Shown here: in pieces, positions 26,745-34,724 of the stretch | Layout of the letters: each line of letters opens with the position of its first letter | How positions within the stretch are numbered: position 1 is the first letter of the stretch | Source of the DNA: Sphingomonas sp. JUb134 | GTDB lineage: Bacteria; Pseudomonadota; Alphaproteobacteria; Sphingomonadales; Sphingomonadaceae | Length of the DNA stretch: 64,000 nt | Direction of reading: 5' to 3' | Assembly (NCBI RefSeq): GCF_004341505.2 | Contig: NZ_SLYP02000001.1 | Location: 3,000,501 to 3,064,500 of the forward strand | Notes under the pieces: model-generated | What the model saw: only the letters and a program-made list of their open reading frames with translations | Databases searched by the model: none | What the model was told of the DNA's origin: nothing | Translations under genes and position numbers: made by a program

Positions 26745-27071
26745 ATGAGCCCAGAAAAATACGCGCTGCTCCAAGGCCTCTTCCCCCTGATCGTGACCAT
26801 CGTCGCGGTTGCGGTCACCGGATGGGTCATCACCACCTGGATGCGCATCAAGCATGGCTATCCGCTCGATGGCGCCTGGGGGCAGGCCGTCTATCCGCAG
26901 AAGAGCGAGGAAACGATCGAGCGGGTTCGCCTGCTGAGCCAGGAGAACGCCCAGCTCCGTGCCGAACTCGGATCGGTCAAGGACCGGCTCGCGACGGTGG
27001 AGCGCATCGTCACCGACAGCGGCGCCCTGCTCTCCCGCGAAATCGACCAGCTGCGCGACCGCGCGAACTGA
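26745..27071 (+). CDS. PspB-like small membrane coiled-coil protein
   Basis: 108 residues. A membrane helix (LFPLIVTIVAVAVTGWVITTWM), then IKHGYPLDGAW, and a coiled coil with LRAELGSVKDRLATVERIVT ending SREIDQLRDRAN. Shares the HGYP..W motif and the terminal module with the preceding gene, so the two look like tandem duplicates that diverged. GAGGAG lies upstream of the ATG. Confidence 0.85.
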   Translation: MSPEKYALLQGLFPLIVTIVAVAVTGWVITTWMRIKHGYPLDGAWGQAVYPQKSEETIERVRLLSQENAQLRAELGSVKDRLATVERIVTDSGALLSREIDQLRDRAN

Positions 27072-27081
27072 AGGACCGACC

Positions 27082-27348
27082 ATGAGCCCTATTCTGATCC
27101 CGATCCTTGCGCTGATGATCCCGATCGTCGCGATCATCGGCAAGACCTTCGTGAAGCCCTGGCTCGATCATCGTGAGCGGGCGCTGGAGCTCGAAGCCAA
27201 CAAGCTCGCGGAAAAAGCGGCGCAATATGCGGCGCAGACGGAGCGGCTGGAGCAGCGGGTGCGCGTGCTGGAACGCATCGTCACCGACCGCGGCCTGGAT
27301 CTTTCCGACGAGATCGAGCGGCTGCGCGACCAGCCGCCGCTCAACTGA
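27082..27348 (+). CDS. PspB-like small membrane coiled-coil protein
   Basis: 88 residues. A hydrophobic N-terminus (ILIPILALMIPIVAIIG), a basic KPWLDHRERALELEANKLAEK stretch, and the module RVRVLERIVTDRGLDLSDEI followed by ERLR. Lacks the HGYP motif of its two neighbours. Ten bases after the preceding stop; AGGA lies before the ATG. Confidence 0.8.
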   Translation: MSPILIPILALMIPIVAIIGKTFVKPWLDHRERALELEANKLAEKAAQYAAQTERLEQRVRVLERIVTDRGLDLSDEIERLRDQPPLN

Positions 27349-27381
27349 CCACCCACGTCCACGCCCCATCGGAGCAGCGAC

Positions 27382-27621
27382 ATGACGGACCCGAATCTCA
27401 CCCTCGTCCTCGCCACCAGCGGCCTCGCCGCCGTGGCTATGGTCACCGCCGCAATGCTTGCGGGCTGGCGCGGCTGGCTGGCGCTCAAGCGGCAGGAACT
27501 CGCCCGGGTCGAAAGCGGCGAAGCGCCCAGCTTCGGCCACGCCGGCACCCGCATCGAACTCGCCGACCTCAAGGAGCGCATCCGCAAGCTGGAAGCCATT
27601 GCCGCCGGGGTCGACCTCTGA
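27382..27621 (+). CDS. Small membrane protein, last of the psp set
   Basis: 79 residues. A membrane helix (LATSGLAAVAMVTAAMLAGW) is followed by WLALKRQELARVESGEAP and a helix LADLKERIRKLEAIAAGVDL, which matches the front half of the terminal module but stops before the EID-x-LR tail. GGAGC precedes the ATG. A 9-bp hairpin follows its stop, so the psp transcript may end here. Confidence 0.75.
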   Translation: MTDPNLTLVLATSGLAAVAMVTAAMLAGWRGWLALKRQELARVESGEAPSFGHAGTRIELADLKERIRKLEAIAAGVDL

Positions 27622-27628
27622 TGCCGGC

Positions 27629-27653
27629 GCGGCGGCCTTTTGCCGGCCGCCGC
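27629..27653 (+). terminator. Hairpin at the end of the psp operon
   Basis: Perfect 9-bp stem (GCGGCGGCC / GGCCGCCGC) with a seven-base loop, eight bases after the last psp-type gene and 20 bases before sufE. No T tract follows. Confidence 0.5.
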
Positions 27654-27673
27654 CAGCTGCTACCGGGCTGCGC

Positions 27674-28084
27674 ATGCAGTCCCTCGACGACATCCTCGAT
27701 GAATATGGCTTCCTCGATCCGGACGACCGCTATCGCCTGCTGATCGATCTGGGCCGCGCGCTGGAGCCCATGCCCGACGCGCTGAAGACCGATGCTACGC
27801 TGGTGCGGGGCTGCTCTGCTTCGGTGTGGGTCTACCCCACCCGGCGCGAGGACGGGACGCTCCACTTCCTGGCCGACAGCAACGCCGCCATCACCAAGGG
27901 AATCATCGCGCTGGTCCTCTCGGCGGTGCAGGACCAGAGCCCGGCGGCAATCCTCGCGACCGACGTTCCCGCGGCCCTCGCCCCCTTCGACTTGTCGAAG
28001 CAGCTGAGCTCCAACCGGACCCAGGGCATTCCCAACATGATCGCCCTGATCCGCCACGAGGCCGAACGCTACGCCGCCGGCTGA
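27674..28084 (+). CDS. sufE: SufE cysteine desulfurase accessory protein
   Basis: 136 residues. Accepts persulfide sulfur from the desulfurase SufS for iron-sulfur cluster assembly. The active cysteine lies in LVRGCSASVWV (about residue 48), and the SNAAITKGIIALVLSAV and SSNRTQGIPNMIALI segments are typical. Length matches E. coli SufE. ATG at 27674. No other suf genes are nearby. Its stop lies in a 28-base palindrome shared with the convergent gene. Confidence 0.94.
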   Translation: MQSLDDILDEYGFLDPDDRYRLLIDLGRALEPMPDALKTDATLVRGCSASVWVYPTRREDGTLHFLADSNAAITKGIIALVLSAVQDQSPAAILATDVPAALAPFDLSKQLSSNRTQGIPNMIALIRHEAERYAAG

Positions 28085-28103
28085 GGCGGCCGCCTCAGCC
28101 GGC
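28076..28103. terminator. 28-base perfect palindrome holding both stop codons
   Basis: The first 14 bases (GCCGGCTGAGGCGG) are followed directly by their exact reverse complement. The sufE stop TGA (28082-28084) lies in the left arm and the convergent gene's stop (28095-28097 on the minus strand) in the right arm, at mirror positions. A likely bidirectional terminator; the plus side continues TCTCTTT. Confidence 0.65.
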
Positions 28104-29192
28104 TCTCTTTCCCTCCGGCTTCACCGGCAGCGCCGACCACGGCAGCACCGCCCAGTCGGGGCCGTCGCAGGCGCGCATCACGCGGGCAAAGCTCGCGCCA
28201 AGCCACAGCCCCTCCGGCGTCAGCCGCCAGGCCGGGAAGTTCCACACGTCCGGATCCGTATAGTCGCATTCCTCCCCATCCGAGTCGACGGGCTGCATCT
28301 CCTGTGGATGGTAGCGCTGGAGAAGCTTCACCACCGCGGGGGCAAAGGTCTGCGCGCGATAGCCATACCAGCGGTCGCTATCCTCGGGCGGGGTCGGTGC
28401 CGGACCGAACCGCAGCACCGCGTCCAGCTTCAGCTCCCGGCCGGTGTGCGCGTCGAAGCTGTGCCCAGCGGTCCCGAAGTCCGGATGGGCGGCACCCGCG
28501 CACGACCAGCTCGTCTGCCAACCATAGCTGACATAGTCGCGTCCCAGCCACGGCTTGCCCTCGACCCCGCCGTCCACCCCCGGTTCGCCGCCGATGTCGG
28601 TGCAGCTGAGCCAGCGGCTGACCTCGCGCCATTGGTCTTGCGCAAGGAGCACGTTCATCGCCGCCATCGGTTGCGCGGCATAGCCGCTCTCCAGGCGGAA
28701 AAGACGGACGCCGCTCTTCGGCTCGCGGTGCCAGCGGATAGGCTTGCCGTCGACCTGCTCGACGGCCTCGGGCTCCAGCGTCAGCCCGGACAGTTGCAGC
28801 CGCTCGTGCAGCGAAAGCTCCGGCGGCAGATCGGCAGGAAGGTCCTTCGCAGTGGTGACGCGCGCGAGCCGAACCGAGAAGCGGCGCTTGGCCGCGGTGG
28901 TCAGCGTGCCGACAAGGCCGCCGCCTTCCTCACGCAGTTCCAGGCGATCCTGCGTTGCCCGCGCCTCCAGCGTCAGTGCGTTGCCGCGGCGCTCTCCCTG
29001 CAGGGCCAAGTCCAGCCGGCTCGACAGGTAGAAATAGCTGCCCCAGGCGTCCTCCCCCTTGCCGTCCTCCTCCAGGGTGAGAACGACCCTGCTGCGCCCC
29101 ACCGTCCCCTCGAAACTCCGCGCAGGTTCGCTTTGCGCCGCAGCCGGAGAGACGGCCACGACCAGTGCCGTAAGGGTCAGGAGAATACGCAA
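28095..29192 (-). CDS. Secreted protein of unknown function
   Basis: 365 residues starting at a TTG (29192) that gives a clean signal peptide, RILLTLTALVVAVSPAAAQ; GTG at 29216 is an alternative. The N-terminal part (FEGTVGRSRVVLTLEEDG) resembles a beta-rich domain that could bind a ligand, and the C-terminal part (LDAVLRFGPAP, later WRLTPEGLWLG) resembles DUF3298/RsiV-like domains. Three or four cysteines suggest disulfides. No catalytic motif recognised. Confidence 0.75.
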   Translation of the reverse strand: MRILLTLTALVVAVSPAAAQSEPARSFEGTVGRSRVVLTLEEDGKGEDAWGSYFYLSSRLDLALQGERRGNALTLEARATQDRLELREEGGGLVGTLTTAAKRRFSVRLARVTTAKDLPADLPPELSLHERLQLSGLTLEPEAVEQVDGKPIRWHREPKSGVRLFRLESGYAAQPMAAMNVLLAQDQWREVSRWLSCTDIGGEPGVDGGVEGKPWLGRDYVSYGWQTSWSCAGAAHPDFGTAGHSFDAHTGRELKLDAVLRFGPAPTPPEDSDRWYGYRAQTFAPAVVKLLQRYHPQEMQPVDSDGEECDYTDPDVWNFPAWRLTPEGLWLGASFARVMRACDGPDWAVLPWSALPVKPEGKRAG

Positions 29193-29272
29193 GGGCAGAT
29201 CCGCAAGAGAGGGCACGACCGAGCCGCAGATACTGCCCAGGCGGATTGCACCGTCAAGCGAGCAAGCGGCCG

Positions 29273-29602
29273 CTAATCGGCGTCGGCGGTATGAGTCTTC
29301 TGCTCCGACAGCCCCAGTTCCTGCGCCAGCCCGTCGAGGTCGGCGCCCGGGCTCACCAGCAGCCACTCGCCCGGCCTCGCCCCATCGATCACCGTCACGG
29401 CACGCTTGGGACAGACGCCCAAGCAGCGCGTCTCGACGATACCTGCCCGCGCCTTCGGCCCCTTCTTCAGCCCCAGCCGCTTGCGCAGCGCCTTGGTCAG
29501 CGGCTGGTCGCCGTCCGGTCCGAAGCCGCCATCGAGCTTGCGCGAGCATTTGCCGCACACCAGCACCGCCCGCGACCAGCGCGCGCGGACCGCGGGCTTC
29601 AT
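29273..29602 (-). CDS. Thioredoxin-like [2Fe-2S] ferredoxin
   Basis: 109 residues. Two cysteines near the start (VCGKCSRKL) and two later (TRCLGVCPKRAV) match the Cys pattern of the thioredoxin-fold [2Fe-2S] ferredoxin family. Short enough to be a stand-alone electron carrier. ATG at 29602 overlaps the stop of the J-domain gene (ATGA), so it is translated in the same operon; a GTG at 29614 is less likely. Confidence 0.85.
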   Translation of the reverse strand: MKPAVRARWSRAVLVCGKCSRKLDGGFGPDGDQPLTKALRKRLGLKKGPKARAGIVETRCLGVCPKRAVTVIDGARPGEWLLVSPGADLDGLAQELGLSEQKTHTADAD

Positions 29603-30135
29603 GCGGGCTTCCACTGCCGCCGTTCCTCGGCGACCCGCAGCACCTCATAGGCCGCCTGGATCGCCTGGAAGCGAACCGCGGCTTCTTTGTCGCCGGGGCG
29701 CACGTCGGGGTGGCTGGACTTGGCGAGGCGGCGCCAGGCACTCCGCACGGCCTCGAAGTCGGCATCGACCTCCAGCCCCAGCACTTCTAGCGCGCGCATC
29801 TCGTCGCGGGAACGGGTACCGTCCCCGGAGCCACCCCAGGCGTAATGCGAGGCATTGGCATAGCCGTCGGCGGTGCGCTGCTCGCTCGCCTCCCGCCGCT
29901 TCGCCTCTTCCTCGTCCAGCCCTTCGAAGTAGTTCCAGTTCCGGTTGTACTCGGCTGCGTGCGTCTCGCAGAAGTACCACCGGTCGGGGTTGTTGGGCGA
30001 CTTGGGCGCAGGCCGGTCGCCGGGGGCTTCACAGCCGTGCCGGTCGCAAAGGCGCACGCGCGTAGCCTGGCGCTCGGCTTCGTAACCGCGCCAGCGGGGA
30101 AATCCCCAATCGTTGGATCGACTTGAGCGGACCAT
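29599..30135 (-). CDS. J-domain (DnaJ-like) protein
   Basis: 178 residues. The J domain is at the C-terminus (about 120-178): RALEVLGLEVDADFEAVRSA, the HPD motif in KSSHPDVRPGD, and FQAIQAAYEVL. The N-terminal half has CDRHGCEAPG and a WYFCETHAAEYNRNWNYFEG segment with two pairs of Cys/His that could bind zinc. It should stimulate DnaK on a specific client. ATG at 30135. Divergent from the SulP gene by 155 bases. Confidence 0.9.
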   Translation of the reverse strand: MVRSSRSNDWGFPRWRGYEAERQATRVRLCDRHGCEAPGDRPAPKSPNNPDRWYFCETHAAEYNRNWNYFEGLDEEEAKRREASEQRTADGYANASHYAWGGSGDGTRSRDEMRALEVLGLEVDADFEAVRSAWRRLAKSSHPDVRPGDKEAAVRFQAIQAAYEVLRVAEERRQWKPA

Positions 30136-30290
30136 CGCCTTCCAGATAGCCCCCCTGCCGCGCCGCACAACCCAGCTCCATGGGAAACAAAACGTAATTA
30201 TTTCCCGCTGCCGCCCCAGCCCGGTGGTGTTTTATATGCTGTGCCGCATGCGTCCCAGACGCTTTTACCCGATCAAGAGAAGGTACCGCG

Positions 30291-31871
30291 GTGTCCTTGG
30301 CCTCTAAATTTGCGACAAGCTGGCGGCAGGACGTGCCGGCCTCGATCGTGGTGGCGCTCGTCGCGCTGCCCCTCTGCCTGGGGGTCGCACTGGCGTCCGG
30401 CGCGCCCCTGTTCTCAGGCCTGATCTCGGGCATCGTGGGCGGCATCGTCATCGGCATGCTCAGCAAGTCGCCCCTGTCGGTCAGCGGCCCGGCAGCCGGC
30501 CTGACGGTGATCGTGCTCGACGCGATCCAGCGCCTGCCGAGCTATGAGGCGTTCCTGCTGGCCGTGGTGCTGGCAGGCTGCATCCAGCTCCTCTTCTCGG
30601 TTTCGCGCGGCGGCATTCTCAGCGAGTTCGTCCCCTCGTCCGTCATCACCGGCATGCTCGCCGCGATCGGCCTGATCCTGATCCTCAAGCAGTTCCCGCA
30701 CGCGATCGGCTATGACGCCGATCCGGAAGGCAGCTTCTCGTTCTGGCAAGGCGATGGCGAGAACACCTTCTCCGCGATCGGCCGCGTGCTGCGCGAGCAG
30801 ATCGTGTGGGGCGCGGCAATCATCGCCGCAATCTCCCTCGCCTTCCTGTTCTGGTGGGATCATGCCAAGCCCAAGGAAGGCCCGCTGCGCTTCCTTCCCG
30901 GTCCGCTGGTCGTGGTCGTCGGCGCGGTGCTGATCAACGCCCTGTTCGGGATGGTCGCGCCGAACCTTCAGGTCCAGCCGTCGCACCTGGTCAGCGTGCC
31001 CGTGGCCGCAGGCCTCGGCGAGTTCATCGGCCTGTTCACGACCCCGGACTTCGGCCAGATCAGCAATGCGGCGGTGTGGAGCACCGCCGTCACGCTCGCG
31101 ATCGTGGCCAGCCTCGAATCGCTGCTGTCGGTGAAGGCGATCGACGAGATCGACCCCAAGCGCCGCACCACCGACAAGAACCGCGAGCTGTTCGCGCAGG
31201 GCAGCGGCAACATCGTGGCCGGCCTGATCGGCGGCCTGCCGGTCACCTCGGTGATCGTCCGCAGCTCGGCCAACGTCGACGCCAACGCCAACAGCCAGCT
31301 CTCCACCATCCTGCACGGCTGCTGGCTGCTGCTGAGCGTGCTGCTGATCCCCGCGATCCTGAACCTGATCCCGCTGTCGGCACTCGCCGCGGTGCTGATC
31401 GCCACCGGCTACAAGCTCACCAAGCCGTCGCTGTTCACCAAGCGCTTCAAGCAGGGCTGGACCCAGTTCGTGCCGTTCGTCGTGACGGTCGGCGCGATAC
31501 TGTTCACCGATCTGCTGGAAGGCATCGTGATCGGCCTGGTCGTCGGCTTCATCTTCGTGATCGGCCGCAACTTCCGTCCGGCGATCATCTTCGTCCAGGA
31601 CGGCGACAGCTGCATGATCCGCGCCCGCCGCAACCTCTACTTCATCCACAAGTACGAGCTGCAGAAGGAACTCGCGAAGGTTCCGGACAACACTCACGTC
31701 CTGATCGACCTGTCGGCCACCAGCTACGTCGATATCGACAACATCGACATCATCAACGCGTTCGTCCGCAACGCGCAGTTCCGCAACATCGGCGTGATCG
31801 TCCGTGGCGACGTCGGCGAGCAGACGGCGTCCAAGATCCAGGCGCCGCGCAAGGAGGTCGTCTTCGCATGA
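30291..31871 (+). CDS. SulP-family anion transporter (likely bicarbonate)
   Basis: 526 residues. About ten to twelve membrane helices with the SulP pattern (DVPASIVVALVALPLCLGVA near the start, GLIGGLPVTSVIVRSSANV in the middle) and a C-terminal STAS-like domain (HVLIDLSATSYVDIDNID). GTG at 30291 has AGAAGG upstream. The ATGA overlap with a beta-carbonic anhydrase makes bicarbonate the likeliest substrate, as in BicA-type and SulP-CA pairs; sulfate is the alternative. Confidence 0.9.
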   Translation: MSLASKFATSWRQDVPASIVVALVALPLCLGVALASGAPLFSGLISGIVGGIVIGMLSKSPLSVSGPAAGLTVIVLDAIQRLPSYEAFLLAVVLAGCIQLLFSVSRGGILSEFVPSSVITGMLAAIGLILILKQFPHAIGYDADPEGSFSFWQGDGENTFSAIGRVLREQIVWGAAIIAAISLAFLFWWDHAKPKEGPLRFLPGPLVVVVGAVLINALFGMVAPNLQVQPSHLVSVPVAAGLGEFIGLFTTPDFGQISNAAVWSTAVTLAIVASLESLLSVKAIDEIDPKRRTTDKNRELFAQGSGNIVAGLIGGLPVTSVIVRSSANVDANANSQLSTILHGCWLLLSVLLIPAILNLIPLSALAAVLIATGYKLTKPSLFTKRFKQGWTQFVPFVVTVGAILFTDLLEGIVIGLVVGFIFVIGRNFRPAIIFVQDGDSCMIRARRNLYFIHKYELQKELAKVPDNTHVLIDLSATSYVDIDNIDIINAFVRNAQFRNIGVIVRGDVGEQTASKIQAPRKEVVFA

Positions 31872-32503
31872 GAGAGTACAAGCACCTGCTCCTCGCCAAC
31901 AAGGCATGGGCAGCCGAGCGGCTGGAAGAGCGCCCCGACTATTTCGAGCGTCAGATCGCCGGCCAGCAGCCGGAGTTCCTGTGGATCGGCTGTTCCGACA
32001 GCCGGGTCGCAGCGGGGCAGCTGACCAACACGCCGCCGGGCGGCATGTTCATCCACCGCAACGTCGCCAATCTGGTGAACGAGGACGACATCAACCTGAT
32101 GTCCGTGCTCGAATATGCGGTCACCGTGCTCAAGGTCCGGCACATCATCATCTGCGGCCATCACGGCTGCGGCGGCATCAACGCAGCATTGGAAGGCGGC
32201 GCCACCGGGTTCCTCGGCAAGTGGCTGCGCAATGCCGAACAGGTCTATCGCGACCATCAGGACGAAATCGATTCGCTGCCGGAAGGCCAGCGGGCGAACC
32301 GCCTGGTCGAGCTGAACGTCCGCGACCAGCTGGTGCGGCTAGCGCGCACCTCGATCGTGCAGGACGCGTTCGCCGCGGGGCAGACGCTCTACCTCCACGG
32401 CTGGGTCTATGACCTGCGCGACGGCCTCATCAAGCCGATGATGGAGATCGATTCGACGACGCCGCTCGGCGAAGTGCCGCGGCCCCAGCCGGTCCTCGTC
32501 TGA
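31868..32503 (+). CDS. can: Beta-carbonic anhydrase
   Basis: 211 residues. Interconverts CO2 and bicarbonate. The zinc ligands are seen in the CSDSR motif (Cys at about 42, with the Asp-Arg dyad) and GHHGCGG (His and Cys at about 98-101). Length fits the E. coli Can type. ATG at 31868 overlaps the stop of the SulP transporter, so transport and hydration are produced together. Confidence 0.96.
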   Translation: MREYKHLLLANKAWAAERLEERPDYFERQIAGQQPEFLWIGCSDSRVAAGQLTNTPPGGMFIHRNVANLVNEDDINLMSVLEYAVTVLKVRHIIICGHHGCGGINAALEGGATGFLGKWLRNAEQVYRDHQDEIDSLPEGQRANRLVELNVRDQLVRLARTSIVQDAFAAGQTLYLHGWVYDLRDGLIKPMMEIDSTTPLGEVPRPQPVLV

Positions 32504-32520
32504 CCCACTCCAACCCCCTC

Positions 32521-32546
32521 CCGGGTGCAACCCCTCCTGCACCCGG
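32521..32546 (+). terminator. Hairpin after the carbonic anhydrase gene
   Basis: Perfect 9-bp stem (CCGGGTGCA / TGCACCCGG) with an eight-base loop, 17 bases after the stop codon. No T tract. From here to 32667 I see no other feature. Confidence 0.5.
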
Positions 32547-32667
32547 CGCGTCGGTCCGTCCTGCCTATCGTCCCTGGGTATCGTGGCGGACCGGCGCAAC
32601 CCATCTCGCCCGATCGGGTGCCGCCTTCGCGCACCGTCACGGCGAAGACGCAGCGCCCGGCGGGAAC

Positions 32668-33050
32668 GCGTCAGAGGGTCTGTAAGCCGGGTTCTGTCCA
32701 CCCGCGCGAGGCGGGATAGGCGACCATTCCTCTAGGACGACGCTCGCGCGCCGCCTCCAGCAACCAACCCGGACGACGGGCCGGAACGAGGCCCATGTGC
32801 CGTCCCTATTCGGTCTTGCTCCCGGTGGGGTTTGCCATGCCGTTCCTGTTACCAGGCCCGCGGTGCGCTTTTACCGCACCCTTTCACCGTGACGTGGCCG
32901 AAGCCGTCGCCGTCTGCTCTCTGTGGCACTTTCCCTGGGGTCGCCCCCGCCGGGCGTTACCCGGCACCGTCGTTTCCGTGGAGCCCGGACTTTCCTCGCC
33001 CCCGTTCTTACAAACGGGGCCGCGGCCGCCCGACCCTCTGACCGGGCCCG
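32668..33050 (-). ncRNA. rnpB: RNase P RNA (M1 RNA)
   Basis: The minus strand reads the universal 5' core (GAGGAAAGTCCGGGCTCC near 33000-32980) and the 3' core around 32700-32680 (ACAGAACCCGGCTTACAGA). The ends pair: GACCCTCTGAC at 33032-33042 with GTCAGAGGGTC at 32670-32680 forms helix P1. It is the catalytic subunit that cuts 5' leaders from tRNA precursors. Size about 380 bases fits bacterial type A. Ends are approximate. The protein partner rnpA is not in this window. Confidence 0.95.
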
Positions 33051-33082
33051 CCTAGCGCAGCTTCGCCGCCGGGGAAAGCCGC

Positions 33083-33772
33083 TCAGTCGTCGCCCTGCGG
33101 CTTGGGCAGCAGGAGGGCCAGCAGCAGCGAGCGGCACTCGCCGTCGATGACCCCGTCCACCATCTCCGGCCGGAAGCGGCGCTGGAAAGCGGTGACCGCC
33201 GCGACCGGATCCTCGACGTCATAGCCGAACCGTTCGAGCGCGAGCAGGAAGCCGGCGTCGCTCCAGTGCGGGTCCATCAGGTTCTGGGTGGGCCGCGGCA
33301 GGGCCAGCCGCAGCCGTGCGAGCTTGCCCCACGGAAAGAGCTCGCCGGGGTCCTGCTTGCGCGCCGGTGCGATGTCCGAGTGGCCGACCACGTTCCCGCG
33401 GGTGATGGCGTAGCGCTGCTTGATGTCGGCGACCAACCGGATCACCGCGTCGATCTGCTCGTCGGGAAACGGGACATAACCCCATTCATGACCCGGATTG
33501 ACGATCTCGATGCCGACGGAGGCCGAATTGATGTCGGTCACCCCCCGCCAGTGCGAGCGGCCGGCGTGCCAGGCCCGCCTTGCCTCGTCCACCATGCGGA
33601 CGGCGGTGCCGTCCTCGGCGACGAGATAGTGGCACGACACCTTCGCCTCTGGATCGGCCAGCCGGGCGATGGCGGAGGCGGCGTCCTGCATGCCGGTATA
33701 ATGCAGCACCACCATCGTGACCGGCAGCGAACGATCGTCGAAGTTCGGCGAAGGCCTGTCGATAAACTGCAT
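33083..33772 (-). CDS. N-acetylmuramoyl-L-alanine amidase, AmpD type
   Basis: 229 residues. Amidase_2 domain: VVLHYTGMQDAASAI with the first zinc His, GIEIVNPGHEWGY, and a late GHSDIAPARKQDPGELFPW with the second His and Asp. A short C-terminal helical repeat (SDAGFLLALERFGYDVEDPVAAVTAFQRRF) resembles a peptidoglycan-binding domain. No signal peptide, so it probably recycles cytoplasmic muropeptides, though AmiD-like roles cannot be excluded. ATG at 33772. Confidence 0.93.
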   Translation of the reverse strand: MQFIDRPSPNFDDRSLPVTMVVLHYTGMQDAASAIARLADPEAKVSCHYLVAEDGTAVRMVDEARRAWHAGRSHWRGVTDINSASVGIEIVNPGHEWGYVPFPDEQIDAVIRLVADIKQRYAITRGNVVGHSDIAPARKQDPGELFPWGKLARLRLALPRPTQNLMDPHWSDAGFLLALERFGYDVEDPVAAVTAFQRRFRPEMVDGVIDGECRSLLLALLLPKPQGDD

Positions 33773-33879
33773 GCACCCGTTCCCAAGCTACGCCGAAGCG
33801 ATGCGTCGCCCGCCGGGCAAAGGCAAGCCGGGGGCCTGGCGGCGCTACGCGCGGCCGCCGGAGCGTGGCGACCGGGCGA

Positions 33880-34245
33880 TCAGGCGAGCCCGATGATCTG
33901 GAACTTGCTCTCCAGCGTCTCGCGGTCGAACGGCTTCATCACATATTCGTCGGCGCCCGCCTCGATCGCGGCGCGGATATGCGCCATGTCGCCCTCGGTG
34001 GTGCAGAACACCACCTTGGGCCGCTGCGGCAGCCCGGCGTCCTTCAACGCGCGCAGGAAATCCATGCCGCTCATCACCGGCATGTTCCAATCGAGCAGGA
34101 TGGCATCCGGAGGCGTTGCGATGCAGCTGGCGAGTGCCTCACGCCCATCGCCCGCTTCGCGAACCTCGAACCGGAGCGCTTCCAGAATGTGGCGTGCGAC
34201 CTTGCGGATGACCTTCGAATCGTCAACGACCAGACAGCTTTTCAT
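33880..34245 (-). CDS. cheY: Single-domain response regulator, CheY-like
   Basis: 121 residues, just a receiver domain: acidic pair in VVDDSK, phosphoacceptor Asp in LLDWNMP, Thr in FCTTEG and Lys in MKPF. ATG at 34245 has AGGGGG at good spacing; another ATG three bases upstream is too close. It probably takes phosphate from the CheA encoded just downstream in the map (upstream in the operon). Confidence 0.92.
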   Translation of the reverse strand: MKSCLVVDDSKVIRKVARHILEALRFEVREAGDGREALASCIATPPDAILLDWNMPVMSGMDFLRALKDAGLPQRPKVVFCTTEGDMAHIRAAIEAGADEYVMKPFDRETLESKFQIIGLA

Positions 34246-34295
34246 CATTTCCCCCTGAAACCCTGATCGCACGCCCGGCCCGATCTTGCGAGGGC

Positions 34296-34724
34296 TCACG
34301 CAGGCTGAACAATCGAGTCCAGGAGCGTGGCGGGATCGAGCACCAGGATGCGTTCCCCGGCGCGCACGGCGGCTGCCCGCACCACCCGGCGCCAGGCCAC
34401 CGGCAGGTCTCCGCCCCCGTCGAGCGGTTCGGGCCGGAGCGCGACCGCATCGTGCAGAGCATCGACCAGCAAGGCATAATCATGCCCCTCGACCGTCGCC
34501 ATCACCGCCTGGTTCGAGGCCATGCTGCTGCGGGCGAGGCCGATCGCACGCGGCGTGTCGATCACCGTCACCACCCAGCTGCGCAGCGCCGCCAGGCCCA
34601 GCACCGCGCGGGGAGCCCGTGGGACGGGAGTAATCTCCTTGAGTTCGACGGCGTTGCCGGGCCGGTCGGAGGCGATGGCGACCACCTGGTCGGCGATCCG
34701 CGCAACCAGGTAGAGCCCCTTCAT
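34296..34724 (-). CDS. cheW: CheW-like coupling protein
   Basis: 142 residues with a CheW fold (LYLVARIADQVVAIASD..VELKEITPVPRAPRAVLGLAALRSWVVTVID). It would link CheA to receptors. ATG at 34724 overlaps the cheA stop as ATGA. No receptor (MCP), cheR or cheB gene lies in the window. Confidence 0.85.
   Translation of the reverse strand: MKGLYLVARIADQVVAIASDRPGNAVELKEITPVPRAPRAVLGLAALRSWVVTVIDTPRAIGLARSSMASNQAVMATVEGHDYALLVDALHDAVALRPEPLDGGGDLPVAWRRVVRAAAVRAGERILVLDPATLLDSIVQPA

Noticed and set aside
23651..27653. Prophage interpretation of the phage-shock genes
   Set aside because: Psp genes are a chromosomal membrane-stress system; no integrase, capsid or att-like repeats are present here.
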